Positions 24,066-36,472 of a stretch of 64,000 nt of DNA are shown piece by piece. The translations under genes were made by a program, and so were the position numbers. The notes under the pieces were generated by a model. The model worked only from the letters and a program-made list of their open reading frames with translations. It was not told the origin of the DNA and ran no database searches. The first letter of the stretch is position 1, and every line of letters starts with the position of its first letter. Source of the DNA: Pristionchus mayeri. Taxonomy: Eukaryota > Nematoda > Chromadorea > Rhabditida > Neodiplogasteridae. The DNA lies in assembly GCA_036245805.1 (NCBI GenBank), contig BTRK01000002.1:36748661-36812660 (forward strand), given 5' to 3'.

Positions 24066-27000
24066 GAAAATCAATAATTTTAAAAATTCTGAAAAAAATA
24101 CTGAAAGTACTTTAAACTATGCTCTTTGAAACTGCGTCGGCCAAATATTTTTAAAATTTTTATTTTTCGAGTACGGGCGTCTCGAAGTTGATGTCGTTCA
24201 CTAAAAATAGTGAAGTACACCTCACAAAAATAATCATAACATGCTATAAAATTGAGCTAGAATCTTTTTCTTTGTTCAGAAAGATAGAGCAATGAATTCT
24301 CTATAACTTTAATGTTGAAAGTGTCATTCCTGCTACACGTTCCGAATCGGGGTGGTCGGAAATGCAAAATAGTTGTGTAACTCTGGTAATCGGAATTTGT
24401 CCCCTACGATCTCCTGCCGATTCATAGTCCCTACTATGAAGGTTTTTTCGCCAAGTTTCAGAATTTTCTGAAATGGTATAAAAAATCGCTTCGGATTTAG
24501 TGGGCGGGGTCGGAGTGACTTTTTTAGGAAAATGACTTTTGAGCATACAATTGAGTCAGGTGGACTCATTTTACATAGAAACTATCCACAACGTTTTGTA
24601 GGCTTTTTCAAGTAATACAAGGTCAAAATATTCAAAAAAATACAAGTTTCCATCGAAAACTGATTTTTTTCGGAATTAATCGTTCCGAGGGTCGCGACCG
24701 ATTCCAATTGTATCAAAATACGTTTTTCTTGACTTATTTCCCCTATTAACAATTCCATAACACTTGTGAATAGTTCTCGCACCGATAGAAAATTATTACG
24801 ATTTTTCAAAGATTCGAATTTCATCATTCCGATTATTGCAATTGAACATTCATTTCACCGTTTGTGATTTCCTGCAGCTACACATGTGCACATTTGATAT
24901 TTGTTTACTCACCTAATTGTTGTTTTAATATCATAATATCATTGTATTGTTATATTTTTACTAAACTCTTACAAATAGTATCGATAACGGCCAGCGAAGA
25001 ACACAATTTCTAAATTTCATTTATTTCAACCATGTTCGGATTTTTCCACCGTGGTCGGGAGTTACACAATATGTTTTGATGATTGCATCTACAATTGCAT
25101 CTGTTTGCACTCGTTTTTTTTATTGTGAAAAAAACATTCATTTATCAAAGTGTTGTAATCGGAATTACCGAAAACTACAAACTGTTCAAACTGCAAAGCT
25201 TATGCTAGTTCCGTCGTGAGTGCTTAACACTATTGTTAACACTGTTGGTTCTTGGTCGGAATAATTATTTCCATCGGTTGAATCGTTCGTATTAACTTCA
25301 TCTTCACAACCTTCCTCGAATATTCCCGATTTCTTGACCAGATCGCACATTTCCTCCTCATCGTCCGAGTCATCTCCATCTTCATCCACTTCATCAGTAT
25401 TGTCCTTCGTGTTTACCACAATCTTCTTGTTTTCTTCATTCTCCTTTCTCAGTATTCCATTGATGTGAGTCTTGATCTGATTGATCTTCAGTCTGATAGT
25501 TGGTGAAATAAGGAGTGATCCGTTGGGCTTCTTCTGTGTCTTCATGTAAAACTCTAATTTTTGTGGAGTGCACTTCTTCCCATCATCTTGAGAAAGTAGT
25601 TTCGAATTAGATCTCGAGCAGGCTTATCGTTAATATTTCTCTTCTGCGTGGATCGAAAGGCCCAGTTCATTCCCAACTCAGTAGATCCATAGTACTCTGA
25701 GTGCTGCATAGTGTTTTTGAGCTGAGTATTAGTGATTGAAAATTCGTCTTCATCGATTTTTCAATTGTATTCGAGCATAAGTCGTGAAGAGTGTGGCGTT
25801 CCAGCTTGAAATCATGCTGTCCATGTTCGATGTGCTTCTCGAGTTCAGGGAACGATATGAAATCGGCAAGACAATTCTCCTCTGGGCACTGAAGCATTCG
25901 AGATACTGAACTCTTGGGAGAATCGATCATTCTCGATTGGGCGCAGAAGTTGGAAGCACTAAATGCGAGGGAAAAGCAGAGCGATTACTACGACAAGGTG
26001 AAAACTGATTTTGTATTTCTTATCCAACGAAGCCCAACGGATCACTCCTTATTTCACCAACTATCAGACTGAAGATCAATCAGATCAAGACTCACATCAA
26101 TGGAATACTGAGAAAGGAGAATGAAGAAAACAAGAAGATTGTGGTAAACACGAAGGACAATACTGATGAAGTGGATGAAGATGGAGATGACTCGGACGAT
26201 GAGGAGGAAATATGCGATTTGGTCAAGAAATCGGGAATATTCGAGGAAGGTTGTGAAGATGAAGTTAATACGAACGATTCAACCGATGGAAATAATGATT
26301 CCGACCAAGAACCAACAGTGTTAACAATAGTGTTAAGCACTCACGACGGAACTAGCATAAGCTTTGCAGTTTGAACAGTTTTTCGGTAATGGATGTTACC
26401 TTTGATAAATGAATGTTTCTTTCACAATAAAAAAACGAGTGCAAACAGATGCAATTGTAGATGCAATCATCAAAACATATTGTGTAACTCCCGACCACGG
26501 TGGAAAAATCCGAACATGGTTGAAATAAATGAAATTTAGAAATTGTGTTCTTCGCTGGCCGTTATCGATACTATTTGTAAGAGTTTAGTAAAAATATAAC
26601 AATACAATGATATTATGATATTAAAACAACAATTAGGTGAGTAAACAAATATCAAATGTGCACATGTGTAGCTGCAGGAAATCACAAACGGTGAAATGAA
26701 TGTTCAATTGCAATAATCGGAATGATGAAATTCGAATCTTTGAAAAATCGTAATAATTTTCTATCGGTGCGAGAACTATTCACAAGTGTTATGGAGTGGT
26801 TAATAGGGGAAATAAGTCAAGAAAAACGTATTTTGATCCAATTGGAATCGGTCGCGACCCCCGGAACGATTAATTCCGAAAAAAATCAGTTTTCGTTGGA
26901 AACTTGTATTTTTTTGAATATTTTGACCTTGTATTACTTGAAAAAGCCTACAAAACGTATTTGTGGATAGTTTCTATGTAAAATGAGTCCACCTGACTCA

Positions 27001-27486
27001 ATTGTATGCTCAAAAGCCGTTTTCCTAAAAAAATCACTCCGACCCCGCCCACTAAATCCGAAGCCGATTTTTTATACCATTTCAGAAAATTCTGAAACTT
27101 GGCGAAAAAACCTTCATAGTAGGGACTATGAATGGGCAGGAGATCGTAGGGGACAAATTCCGATTACCAGAGTTACACAACTATTTTGCATTTCCGACCA
27201 CCCCGATTCGGAACGTGTAGCAGGAATGACACTTTCAACATTAAAGTTATAGAGAATTCATTGCTCTATCTTTCTGAACAAAGAAAAAGATTCTAGCTCA
27301 ATTTTATAGCATGTTATGATTATTTTTGTGAGGTGTACTTCACTATTTTTAGTGAACGACGTCAACTTCGAGACGCCCGTACTCGAAAAATAAAAATTTT
27401 AAAAATATTTGGCCGACGCAGTTTCAAAGAGCATAGTTTAAAGTACTTTCAGTATTGTTTTCAGAATTTTTAAAATTATTGATTTT
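24066..27486. mobile_element. 3.4-kb foldback element with captured gene fragment
   Basis: The arms 24066-25528 and 26027-27486 are inverted copies, separated by a spacer of about 500 bases. The outer match continues a little further (agagggatcgcgag / ctcgcgatccctct). Each arm carries the 3' part of one gene, so the same acidic open frame occurs at 25186-25545 (minus) and 26141-26374 (plus). Only the spacer holds the upstream zinc-finger part. The structure therefore arose by inverted duplication of a gene's 3' end plus downstream DNA. Confidence 0.8.
25186..25930 (-). pseudogene. C2H2 zinc-finger gene fragment inside foldback
   Basis: From 25930 downward the frame reads CPEENC then about 12 residues and HIEHGQH, a C2H2-type finger. 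After an unclear junction a stretch GMNWAFRSTQKRN..DLIRNYF appears in one frame. The continuation DDGKKCTPQKLEFYMKTQKK lies in a neighbouring frame, so a one-base shift near 25590 is likely. The tail is very acidic (DEVDEDGDDSDDEEE). The order finger, W-A-(F/L) block, G-x-K block resembles repetitive zinc-finger proteins I recall from several invertebrates, but I cannot name a family. I read it as a captured, broken gene piece. Confidence 0.55.
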
Positions 27487-27700
27487 ATATTTCCACAGAC
27501 CCCCTAATGGTGGTCGATTATCTCGCGATCCCTCTCTTAAGAATAAAGCCTGTTTGAAAAAGTGAAATTCGATTGCGTCATCACTACGCAATTAGTTATG
27601 AGGCACGTGATGACGCAATCGAATTTCACTTTTTCAAACAGGCTTTATTCTTAAGAGAGGGATCGCGAGATAATCGACCACCATTAGGGGGTCTGTGTAA
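27487..27700. mobile_element. 214-base palindromic MITE
   Basis: It is almost perfectly self-complementary about 27602. The ends are cacagaccccctaatggtgg and its complement, and the middle carries tgcgtcatcac..acgc. The same sequence forms the outer shell at 20650-24065, so at least two members of this family lie here. Confidence 0.8.
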
Positions 27701-29059
27701 AATGAGTGCGAGAAATGTCCTGTGACTACAAGATCAACCCTAACACTTTGACTCGGAGAAAATTCACCAATGGAATGTTGCTCCGACTTTCATTCTCGTT
27801 CCTCGTGTATTCAAGCTTGCCTTTCTCACTCTCTGAGAGAGAGTGTGGCCCATGATAAAGAATGCTGTGTTTATCGTGATGCTCTTTGATAGTCATTAGT
27901 CTACTCTCCCGCCGACTCTCGTCCATCTTCTCGGCAGGACTAATGAGACTTCGTCGATTCCGCTCCTCGTCTATGGCTGGTCACCGTAAGCTAGGATTCC
28001 GTCAGCTATGAAGTAGAAGTGTAGAACAACCGTCGTATGGACTATATGCAGAGCTTAGGGAACATAGTCCGTTCAGAGTCCTAGATAGTATAGATTGTAT
28101 AGTGCTACCGTTACACCGATCATTGATTACTCTCTTCGTCCCTCGCTCATGTGGTGGCCTACCACAGGATGAGAGGCTCTAGGGCTAATTCCCTTCTCAG
28201 ACATCCCAGCTCTAGCATATTCGATAGCAGTATGCACCATTTTCGAATTGGTAATTTCGAAACTATTCGGCAATGAATTTGGATCACTTTTTTAGCCTTC
28301 CGAGGAGTACTAAAAAGAACAGATCCAAAATGATGTGCCCCCATGTCCTAATTTACTTGACATTTATTATAAGCGAACTGGCAGACTTGATCATAACGAT
28401 AATCAACACACGGAGCAAGTGATAATTTCACCGAGCAGCATTACCAGTTCACGAACTTTGCTCGAAGATTCTGACAGACAAACGTCATTATAGGCCGTCT
28501 GGGGCGTCATGGTCCTTACAACTGAGATAACTGCCGCCTCGCCCATCTACCTGACATTCTTCCAGCCCACGGTTATGTCCATTAGTTTTATTTATTAATT
28601 AATTACACTTTAGTTATTTGATCTCCTAATTTTAACAATGGTCGTAGGGAAGTTGCGCGAGACAGGGGAAAAGGTGAGGGAAGAAAAAAATGATTAAAAT
28701 GTTGTTTGGTGACCACATTTGTTGACAAAACCTATGTAATCAAGACAAATAAAAAACAATCAATACATTTCAGTATGTGGCGACTAACGACCTCGCAGCC
28801 TACACCGCACCGGTTGTGCTCTTCGCGTGCAATTCGAGAGTGAGACAATTTTTTTTAATTTCGTAAAATAATTATCACAGCATGTCGTATCACATGCCGA
28901 TAGAATGTCGTTGCAATTGATTACTTGCATTATTAGGTGAGGACACTGCTCATCGACACTGCCAAAAAGCCCATTACATGGGTTGGCTCGATCGTTCGAC
29001 GTAACCAGATTCAACCAGCTGCACCTATTGTACCATCACTACACCATTCCAATTCGTAA

Positions 29060-29939
29060 TCCTTGCAATTATCTATGCACCGTCCCCAATGACCACCCCA
29101 TTAGAAAATATTTCAACAATTGGTGTGCTAGTTTATCCCCTTCTCATTCCTCTATGAAACGATGTGCACAATTTTCGGGAACTTCTTGGCAACTATTCTC
29201 AGGGCGGAGAGTATTCACTTTTCACAATGTTGCTGTGTAATAAATTGATTGTAAATGATATTTTTATCTGCAATAAACGGACAATTTTTACCAGGTAATA
29301 TATCATTGGATTGTCACTATACTAATCGGCAATAATACATGCTGGAGTTTGTTCAGATGCATGGCTATTTCCTTTCTCTCAGCCATAGTTCGGCGTCTTT
29401 CGGGCCGAGCAGAAGATTCGCCGTTTTCAGTTCTTTCTGAATTTAATTTTAGTTTAATCTTTTATTTAAATTATCTTTTTGAATTTAATTCTTTCTGAAT
29501 ATATCGCACACGATTGCCTCGTTCGTTGCATGTACTAGTGTTTGAAAGTCTGCATCAAAGCTCCTCATTTCTGCACTAGGTCGGATGAGAACTATGATGG
29601 CATGACGCCGTTGATATAGAAAAGGCGGGATGACGTCATAGTGTCCTTATTTTGTGTGATCTCATACCGGTCAGACAGCGCGAGAGAGCGTGTGAATCGA
29701 GGACAGCAAACTACGTGACGGCTCTGGTTTCTTCCAACCAGTTGCTGGGATATCCGCCAACAACTTGTCAGGGCATTGGTTACCAAATGGTTAGCCTAAG
29801 CTCCGCCCACTCTAACTGGTTAACCAAACGTTAGTTATTTGTGACCAGTTGGCAGCCAGTGCCCTGGCCAGTTGTTGGCGGGTATCCCAGCAACTGGTTG
29901 GAAGAAACCAGAGTGGGACACGGTGGTTCGCGCAAACAC
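29060..29939. other. Gap between copy 3 and the P450 gene
   Basis: It contains the AATAAA of copy 3 (29239), a one-ended fragment of the GCACTAGGTCGGATGA MITE at 29576-29650 and a palindrome at 29722-29912. No coding exon is seen. The missing last P450 exon was sought here and not found. Confidence 0.5.
29722..29912. repeat. 190-base palindrome next to the P450 3' end
   Basis: The arms ctggtttcttccaaccagtt.. and their complement enclose a centre near 29815 (gttaaccaaacgtt). It begins 28 bases beyond the last P450 codons, where the final exon would be expected. Confidence 0.75.
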
Positions 29940-31056
29940 TTAGAAACTCACATGAGCAGGGTCCAGCTCCGTGACGAATCTTCTCGTCACTTCCGCAAGA
30001 ACAGTCTTGAATTCCATCTCGGCAAATCGCGCGCCCACACAATTGCGAGGGCCGATGCCGAAGGGAAGATAGGTGGGCGACCAGATCGCCTTGCTGTTAT
30101 CGCCGAGGAATCTGAAAGTCCGAATCTAATATAATCGACAACATGAAGCTAATCGAGGAATTTGAACAATCGCGCCCGATTAAAGCAACTTCGCATATTT
30201 ATGCATGCGAATTTACTCGTCTGCTTTGAAAATTCTGCCGAAGGATACCATTTTTGGCTATCATCCCACCTGGAAAAGCACCACGAGAATGGGACGAACC
30301 TCTCGGGAATGAACTCCCTCGGTATCAAGGTCACTTCATTGCATGCACTTTCTCGCAACTTTTAACGACGAAGAGTGTTAAAATGAAGAGACGGTGCTCC
30401 GATTTTGGAATTCTAAGACGAACATTTCTGGCATGAACTCCCTCGGCTTCTCGTAGTTCGACTCGCTCCACATCACAGCGTGCACTGGTGCCACGACATT
30501 GACGCCCTCAGGTTCGCGGATCTTCCCGCCGATCGTTGTCTCCCTTACCATTTTGTGTATATTTTAGCTACGCTCGAAAACAGATTAGAATAGTACATTC
30601 GATTCCAGAAACAATGCATCTGGAACAGCTCACTTGATGCATCTGCGGCCGGTGAATGTGATCACTGGAGGATAGACGCGTAGGGTCTCAGAGAAGACTG
30701 CGTGCTAAATGCATTTGCTGAATAATCGTCTCACTCTCTCTAAAGTGTATGATATATCGCTTTCTCTAATCCGCGAGAGAGTGTGTGATTGAGGGGACAT
30801 ATTGTGAAATTACTACCACTTAGGGATTTTTTTGGTTATGAACTGGAAGGTTACCTTCCGAATCGTCGGAACATCCGACCTAGTGCCTACCCTTGCATTG
30901 TTACATGCAAATCGCGTTGCGTACTAACCCAAAGTCTCGTTGTCGGCAAATGTTGATGTTATCTCCTCATAGAGCGTTTGCTGAGCCTGGATTAAATTTG
31001 GACACTTTTAACTGAATTTCAGTAGACAAACAGCTCTCAAATTATGATTTTCAGGC

Positions 31057-31136
31057 ACTAGGTCGGATGAGAACTGTGACATCATGGCGACTTTGATATA
31101 TCAAAGGTTGTATGACGTCATCGTTCTTATCCCACC
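31057..31136. mobile_element. Fragment of GCACTAGGTCGGATGA MITE
   Basis: It starts with ggcactaggtcggatgag and shares the inner dyad (tgatatatcaaa) and tgacgtcat word with the complete copy at 34896-34983. The far end is missing. It lies in a P450 intron. Confidence 0.65.
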
Positions 31137-32096
31137 AAGTTTCGGTTTTCACCTTGACAATTACAATTTTGCCAATGAGAGCGCTGTGGATGTCGTTTCG
31201 TATCCGGCAAAGAAGAGCGCCCAGACGTTCGAGACGATGATATCGTGGTGCAATGGCTTCTCCTACGAAGTATCACATTAATTGCGTGTTTTTCACAAAA
31301 TGATGTTTACATTTCGAATTGATTTTTGCGCAATGTATGCGTATCGCTCTGTGGTTCTTTTGCAATATAAAATGTGTAAATGTGTGGATAGCATTCGTAA
31401 TGGGGAGATTCTTACGGCTCATGAACGCGTAGGCAGAAGTGAAAGAGGAGATGCGCGACATAAACTAATCTTGTCACTGGCGTTTGCGAAACTTGCAAGC
31501 AAACTACAACCGGCAGCAAATATTTTGATACATTTGCGCTGCAATTCGTTGCGCAAGTGTTTTGCATAGAATAGTGATTTAGTAAAACTCACACCATTGT
31601 TCACGCGTTTCTCGTTTTCCGCAAGGATCAGGTCGATAAGATCAGGCAGGGGTCGTACCTAGAAAGGTTGATTGGAAATATGAATAAACTTGTTTTCGTT
31701 TCGCTAAATATGCCTTGATTGGGCCAAAATTACTACGTTATTAACATTTCCAGAAGCCCGCTCCTTGGTGCGTTCCAGAATGATTTCCGACAGATTCTGA
31801 ACGAGGATGTGCTCTTCGCGGCCGAAGATCGAAAACCGACGCAGGTACTTGAAGATGGGGAAGAAAACTGAAATAGCCTCATCTAAAACCCGATCCAATC
31901 GATTGCACGTGGCTGTGCGTAAGAATTGAATAATGCGTTAGAAAATGAACACACATGCCAGTCTGACAAGGAGCGATTTGGTAAACTGAATGTTGTTGTT
32001 GAACTTGCGCGCTCGCATGAAGTATTCGTTTGTGCGATCCTAAATGGATATGCAACATCAAACCTTTGAAAAGGCAATAATTTCTTGACATTTTAT

Positions 32097-33895
32097 GTAG
32101 AGACCACAAGCTCCGCCCACTCGGAGGGAATTCAGTTTTGTGCAAAACCTGCGCCGAGAAATGACATCGCGAATACTTAACCATTTTGGGCGGTCAAGGT
32201 CGCTTTCGAAAGGTTTTGGGGTCCTTTATAACATATGTTGGGCGCAGCTGGATCGGATAGTTTTTAATATGTGAAAATCGATAAAATATAGTTAGAGCTA
32301 GGGAAAATCTAGGTTTTTAAGGGAAATGGGAGGGTTCTGGTATTCGCATACTGATGCGCCTTGGATATTATGTGAAGAATGCATTTATGCGATTTTTAAA
32401 GAAAAGAAAACGAAAATAGGACGCTTCTCCTGCTTGTCATTTTCGTTCAACGATTGGGGACGACGCGCGCTGACTGAGTGCAAAGGGGCAGAGTCCGCGC
32501 GCGCTCTTTCTCCATGTCTCCCACCCGGCGCGTGTAGAGAGCGTCCGAAAATACGAATAAGCGCACTGGGGTGAGGCACAACCCGGATAGGGCGAAGCCC
32601 TGCCTAAATTTTTGGCGATTTGACTGGAGAGGGATCGGGATTGGCTCCGCCCCTCTCTCTCGCCTCGTTTTTTCTGCCGCTCTCCGTTGACACCTTTCAC
32701 GTACTTTATGAGCTCTAGTGCGATTCTGTGAAAAGATATTGACAAACAGCCAAAAGTATGATCTTATTTGGATTCCAGTGGGCAGTTTGAGCATAGTTAG
32801 GGTGTCATAGCTTCATTTCGGCTATAACCGTGTGTGGTCCCTAATTTTATGGCACTAACTCGGATGATCTCCGCCTTCTGATTATCAACAATAATACGTA
32901 TCAAAATGTGAAAGTCTTGCAGAAGGGTGCAGGTTTTTTTTGCTATCTTCAGGAAGGCCTTCGACCCAATACCCTTGCTGCAACCCAAACCGATTCGACC
33001 CCATCGACGGACCTCCGATTCGTGCCCCATACCACTCAACAATAGTGTGCTTCCCTCGGAATAAATAATGCATGAGTGAATGAATGAATCAATGAACGAA
33101 AGTCATCATCCGTCGGTGATCAGGCGGTATAGTTAGAGACCGCAGACTCCGCCCACTTAGAGGGAGAAAGTGTTGCCTCAAAATCTGGACCGAGCGACTA
33201 CAATGTGAATTCGCAACCTAAAAATTAAAAAAAAAATTGTGTAGGGCTGAGGGGCCTCTACAAACGACAGGGTGCCCGTCATGAAAAATCCTGTCAGAAA
33301 TATCTCAAAAGTGTTGATTTATGGTTAAGAATGTGTTATATTGGATGATTAGAGTGATTCTAATGTCAATTCTTAACGTGGGCATGGTCTACTCGATCTT
33401 CCCTGAATGTAGGCGTCTATTGACATCGAAATTATAATTTTAGGAATTTTCTCTGATTTGTAGTTTTATTTTTAAGGTAGCCGAACGCGCGCAAATGGGA
33501 GTGCAAGGGGCGGAGTCTGAGCGTGCTCTTGCGCCTTGTCTCTCACCCGGCGTGTGTAGAGAGCGGTTGAAAATACGAAACGGCGCGTCCGCGTCACTTT
33601 ATTGCCTCTCCTCCGTGGGGTAAGGCACAACCGGGAAAGGGCGAAGCTATGCCCAAAATTTTTGTGATCTGCATGAGGTCGGAGACGAAGAGGCTCCGCC
33701 CCCTCACTTCCCGTCCCTGTTTATTGCGTCCCCCCACTATGGGCCATTCACATTGTTTTCAAGCGATAACATGGGTTAGAGATGAAATATCGAGAAACGG
33801 CAAAAAGTATGACTTTAATTATACCCAGATGCATTCATTGGGCATTCAAAATGATTTGAATGAACAAATCAGCAAGGTGCCTTGCGGTCTCTAGG
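32097..33895. repeat. Tandem duplication of a 0.7-kb block in P450 intron 8
   Basis: Two copies lie about 1.03 kb apart. Shared words include agagacc.ca.a.ctccgcccac (32097 and 33135), aaaatacgaa and gaggcacaacccgg.aagggcgaagc. The second copy has short inverted ends (agagaccgca at 33137 and tgcggtctct at 33883), so the block may be a non-autonomous transposon present twice. No credible frame is seen. Confidence 0.55.
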
Positions 33896-34895
33896 TATAG
33901 TGCCAAATTTATCGCAGAGTCACCTTGATGCATGAGATGTTCTGGCCGAGCGCGCATCTCGCAATCATATCCATCGTCATCGCTTGGTATTCACTGTAAC
34001 GCGAGTAAATTGTTCTGTAATGTTTTCAAAATACAATGTAGAATACACAGACTGTCTAGAAAATACAATACTGGAGAAGGGTGATATTTTTGATTGCGAT
34101 CATCCGTGCATTGCCCGCGTAAAACTTACGCGTAGATGTCCATCTTTCCTCCGTTCACTCTCGATTTTGCTCTCAACTCCTCTACTAGATTGTCCAGTTG
34201 ATCGTGGAACATGAGGTGCATCTTCAACAGTGCGCCAATAATGTACAACGCTGTGGAGCGAAGTGAGTGTGGTGTTCTTAGGATAAATCGGTACGTTGAA
34301 ATAGGTGGGGGCGAATAATCGAAGTGCGAAATTCTAATCTCTAATGTCTAACCTTTTTCATTTTTCCAGAAGTGAAAATGGCCGAGATCACCGATCGCAT
34401 TTCCTTCCAACCCGCTCCTGTAAATGGCATAATATTATTCGGAAATAATAATAATAAAAATAAAGCAATAGTAAGACGTATTCTAGAAACGTCCAACCGA
34501 GTGTGCCCTTGTGATCCACTTGCAGCAAGCCATCAACGAACGGATAGACCATTTGCAACGAGATTGCAACGGATAGACCATTCTGCAAATAAACGCACAT
34601 AGCTTGCATAAAAAGTATTTTTTTTAACCTTTCTCGCAAAAAAGTTTCCAAATTGCGAGATGAAAACTTCTTTGATGATGTCCGGATCAATTGTGATTAT
34701 CTCCAGATTTGAACCAAGATAAAACCTGCGTTGTACAACTTGACTATTGTCAAAAAGCATAGTTAAGGGGGAATTAAGGCATGTGTGACCTCACCCATAT
34801 GTGGAGCCGTAGACCTTTGCTAGGTCAGGGTAGATGTAGGGAGTTGCCTCGACACCTTTCTAAATATTTTATTTCAGTCATCACAAATTTTTACA

Positions 34896-34983
34896 GCACT
34901 AGGTCGGATGAAAACTATGATGTCATGCCGCCTCTGATATATCAAAAGCGGCATGACGTCACATTTATCATCCGACCTAGTGC
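34896..34983. mobile_element. Complete 88-base palindromic MITE
   Basis: It begins gcactaggtcggatga and ends in the exact complement, with gatatatc at the centre and gacgtca inside. It lies in P450 intron 2, a few bases before exon 3. Partial relatives lie at 29576, 30868-30886 and 31057. Confidence 0.8.
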
Positions 34984-36472
34984 CATTTTTACTAACGCCA
35001 TCGCTAGTTGTTGACAACAATGATAAGATTCGTAGTAAGGGTGTACTGATGACTTGTAATAATTTTTTGGCAAATGCAAACTCGTCTCATTTTCAACGTC
35101 GACCTTCCAAAAAAGCGATGCAGAAAAATTCTTACAAAACGGGCAATTCCGGGACAAATTCTGCCCAGCCATCAGTACACCATAGGAAGGCTAGCGTCGG
35201 ACATTCACCGTCTTGACGACGTCGAGTAGATAGGGAAGATTGCTCATAATGAAGGAGGAAGATTGCTCATAACGGGCGGGCCGGAGAGCCCAAGCTCCTC
35301 GCGCAGTCGCATGTACGCGCGACGTTGTCTATGCATAATATTGCATTCATAATTTCTAGAGTTCGAGAAACGATACCACGGTTTCTTGATTTTACACACT
35401 CTGTCACCGCTCGACCGGCCTAGAGAGCGTATGAAATGAAGAGACCAATGCCAGAATTTCGAACTCTAATAATTACTATATTGTGCATGGGTACTACTTT
35501 CTTATCTTGCTCGTGAAAATCATTGAAAAATGAATACTCACAATATCGCACGAATCAACCAAGTTACGATACCAATCAGGAATATCGGCCAGATCATTTG
35601 GAGCAAAACGACCTCTCATTCGTCTTTTGGAATATAGCGTCACTCCCCGGTACTAGGAACAGACACTTCAGCAAGATCCTCGATATATTTATGCTAGTTT
35701 ATACTGCGTACGAGAAAACTTGACATATTATACTAAACGAGGGAAGGTAGTGGTGGAATGTATCTAAGAAACTGCCGAAGGAAAAAAGAATGTAATGTAT
35801 GTCTAGTGATGAAACATATAAGCTCTACACTATGCAGCAACGGGAGCATGGGCGCTGCTTTAAAGATTTGATTCGACGCGGAGGTCTTTGTATTGTGTAC
35901 GCCTGCGACTATGCAAGGGTTTATACAGCCCGCCCATCCATTCCTACAAACTAACAAACTACGCCTGATGGTTGCTCGCTGGTCATTCTCCTGCAGAGGA
36001 GTTCGTGGTTCGGGCAATCGTCTCTTCACACGCTCTCTCGACCGTTGCAGATGAGAGAGTTTGCGAAATGAAGAGACGGTTACTCGCATTACGGACTCGA
36101 TACTGTAGTGGTGGTACACGCGTGGGGCACACTTTACTGATCATATTGGTGAATTGCGTGATGTGAGGTTGCTCTTCACCCACTGTCCACTCTCTCCTGT
36201 AGAGGTATGCGGAGAGACACGCTTGGCGAATTGTTGGCGAATTGTGTGCCGATAGTGTGATAATTAGTGATGAATGGCGAGTTGTGTGCAGCGCGAATGC
36301 GATTTGAGCACAATATTCTTCAAATTGGAATTTTGAGGAGCATGCAGTTTAAAGTTCGTCAATCAAGTGACAATCAAATCGAAACTACAATACATAAATA
36401 TTTATTGTAGTGTTGAATATCAAAGAGTGTTCTCAGAGCGTACGCATAGAAGAGCTGCTAGAATACCGCCAA

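Larger units (their letters stand above)
19247..29059 (+). pseudogene. Chemoreceptor copy 3, gutted remnant
   Basis: Surviving parts are a degraded exon 4 (19247-19321, still ending PTFIP), exon 5 (19526-19612, open), exon 8 (28494-28571), exon 9 (28774-28839) and exon 10 with a stop (28937-29059). An AATAAA signal follows at 29239. Exons 1-3 and 6-7 are missing. Exons 9 and 10 remain clean (NDLAAYTAPVV, then TLLIDTAKKPITWVG). The sequence from about 27690 to 28490 matches intron 7 of copies 2 and 4 (gactacaagatca). The block between, about 8 kb, is stacked transposons. Most simply, one gene had its middle replaced by insertions with deletion. It could also be two separate fragments. Confidence 0.75.
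29940..35597 (-). pseudogene. Cytochrome P450 (CYP3-clan type), probably broken
   Basis: Exons on the minus strand: 35597-35542 (membrane anchor MIWPIFLIGIVTW), 35328-35209, 34859-34795, 34725-34629, 34582-34498, 34417-34353, 34221-34130, 33993-33924, 32039-31955, 31867-31746, 31658-31593, 31262-31165, 30986-30929, 30886-30855, 30704-30634, 30543-30424, 30111-29952. Landmarks are WKEMRSVIS (helix C), AGYETTST (helix I oxygen-binding motif), ETLR (helix K ExxR) and [11 protein letters not shown] (haem ligand Cys). AGYETT and the loop style suggest the CYP3 clan, where the nematode CYP13 and CYP25 groups belong. Such enzymes oxidise lipids and foreign chemicals at the endoplasmic reticulum. Damage: a 23-base tandem duplication in exon 2 shifts the frame, the junction after the helix I exon does not keep frame, and no normal C-terminal exon follows 29952. 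Elsewhere phases join well, so decay is recent or partly an assembly matter. Confidence 0.8.

Noticed and set aside
31281..31569. 95-codon plus-strand frame in the P450 intron
   Set aside because: No family features, and it overlaps intron sequence between two well-supported minus-strand exons.
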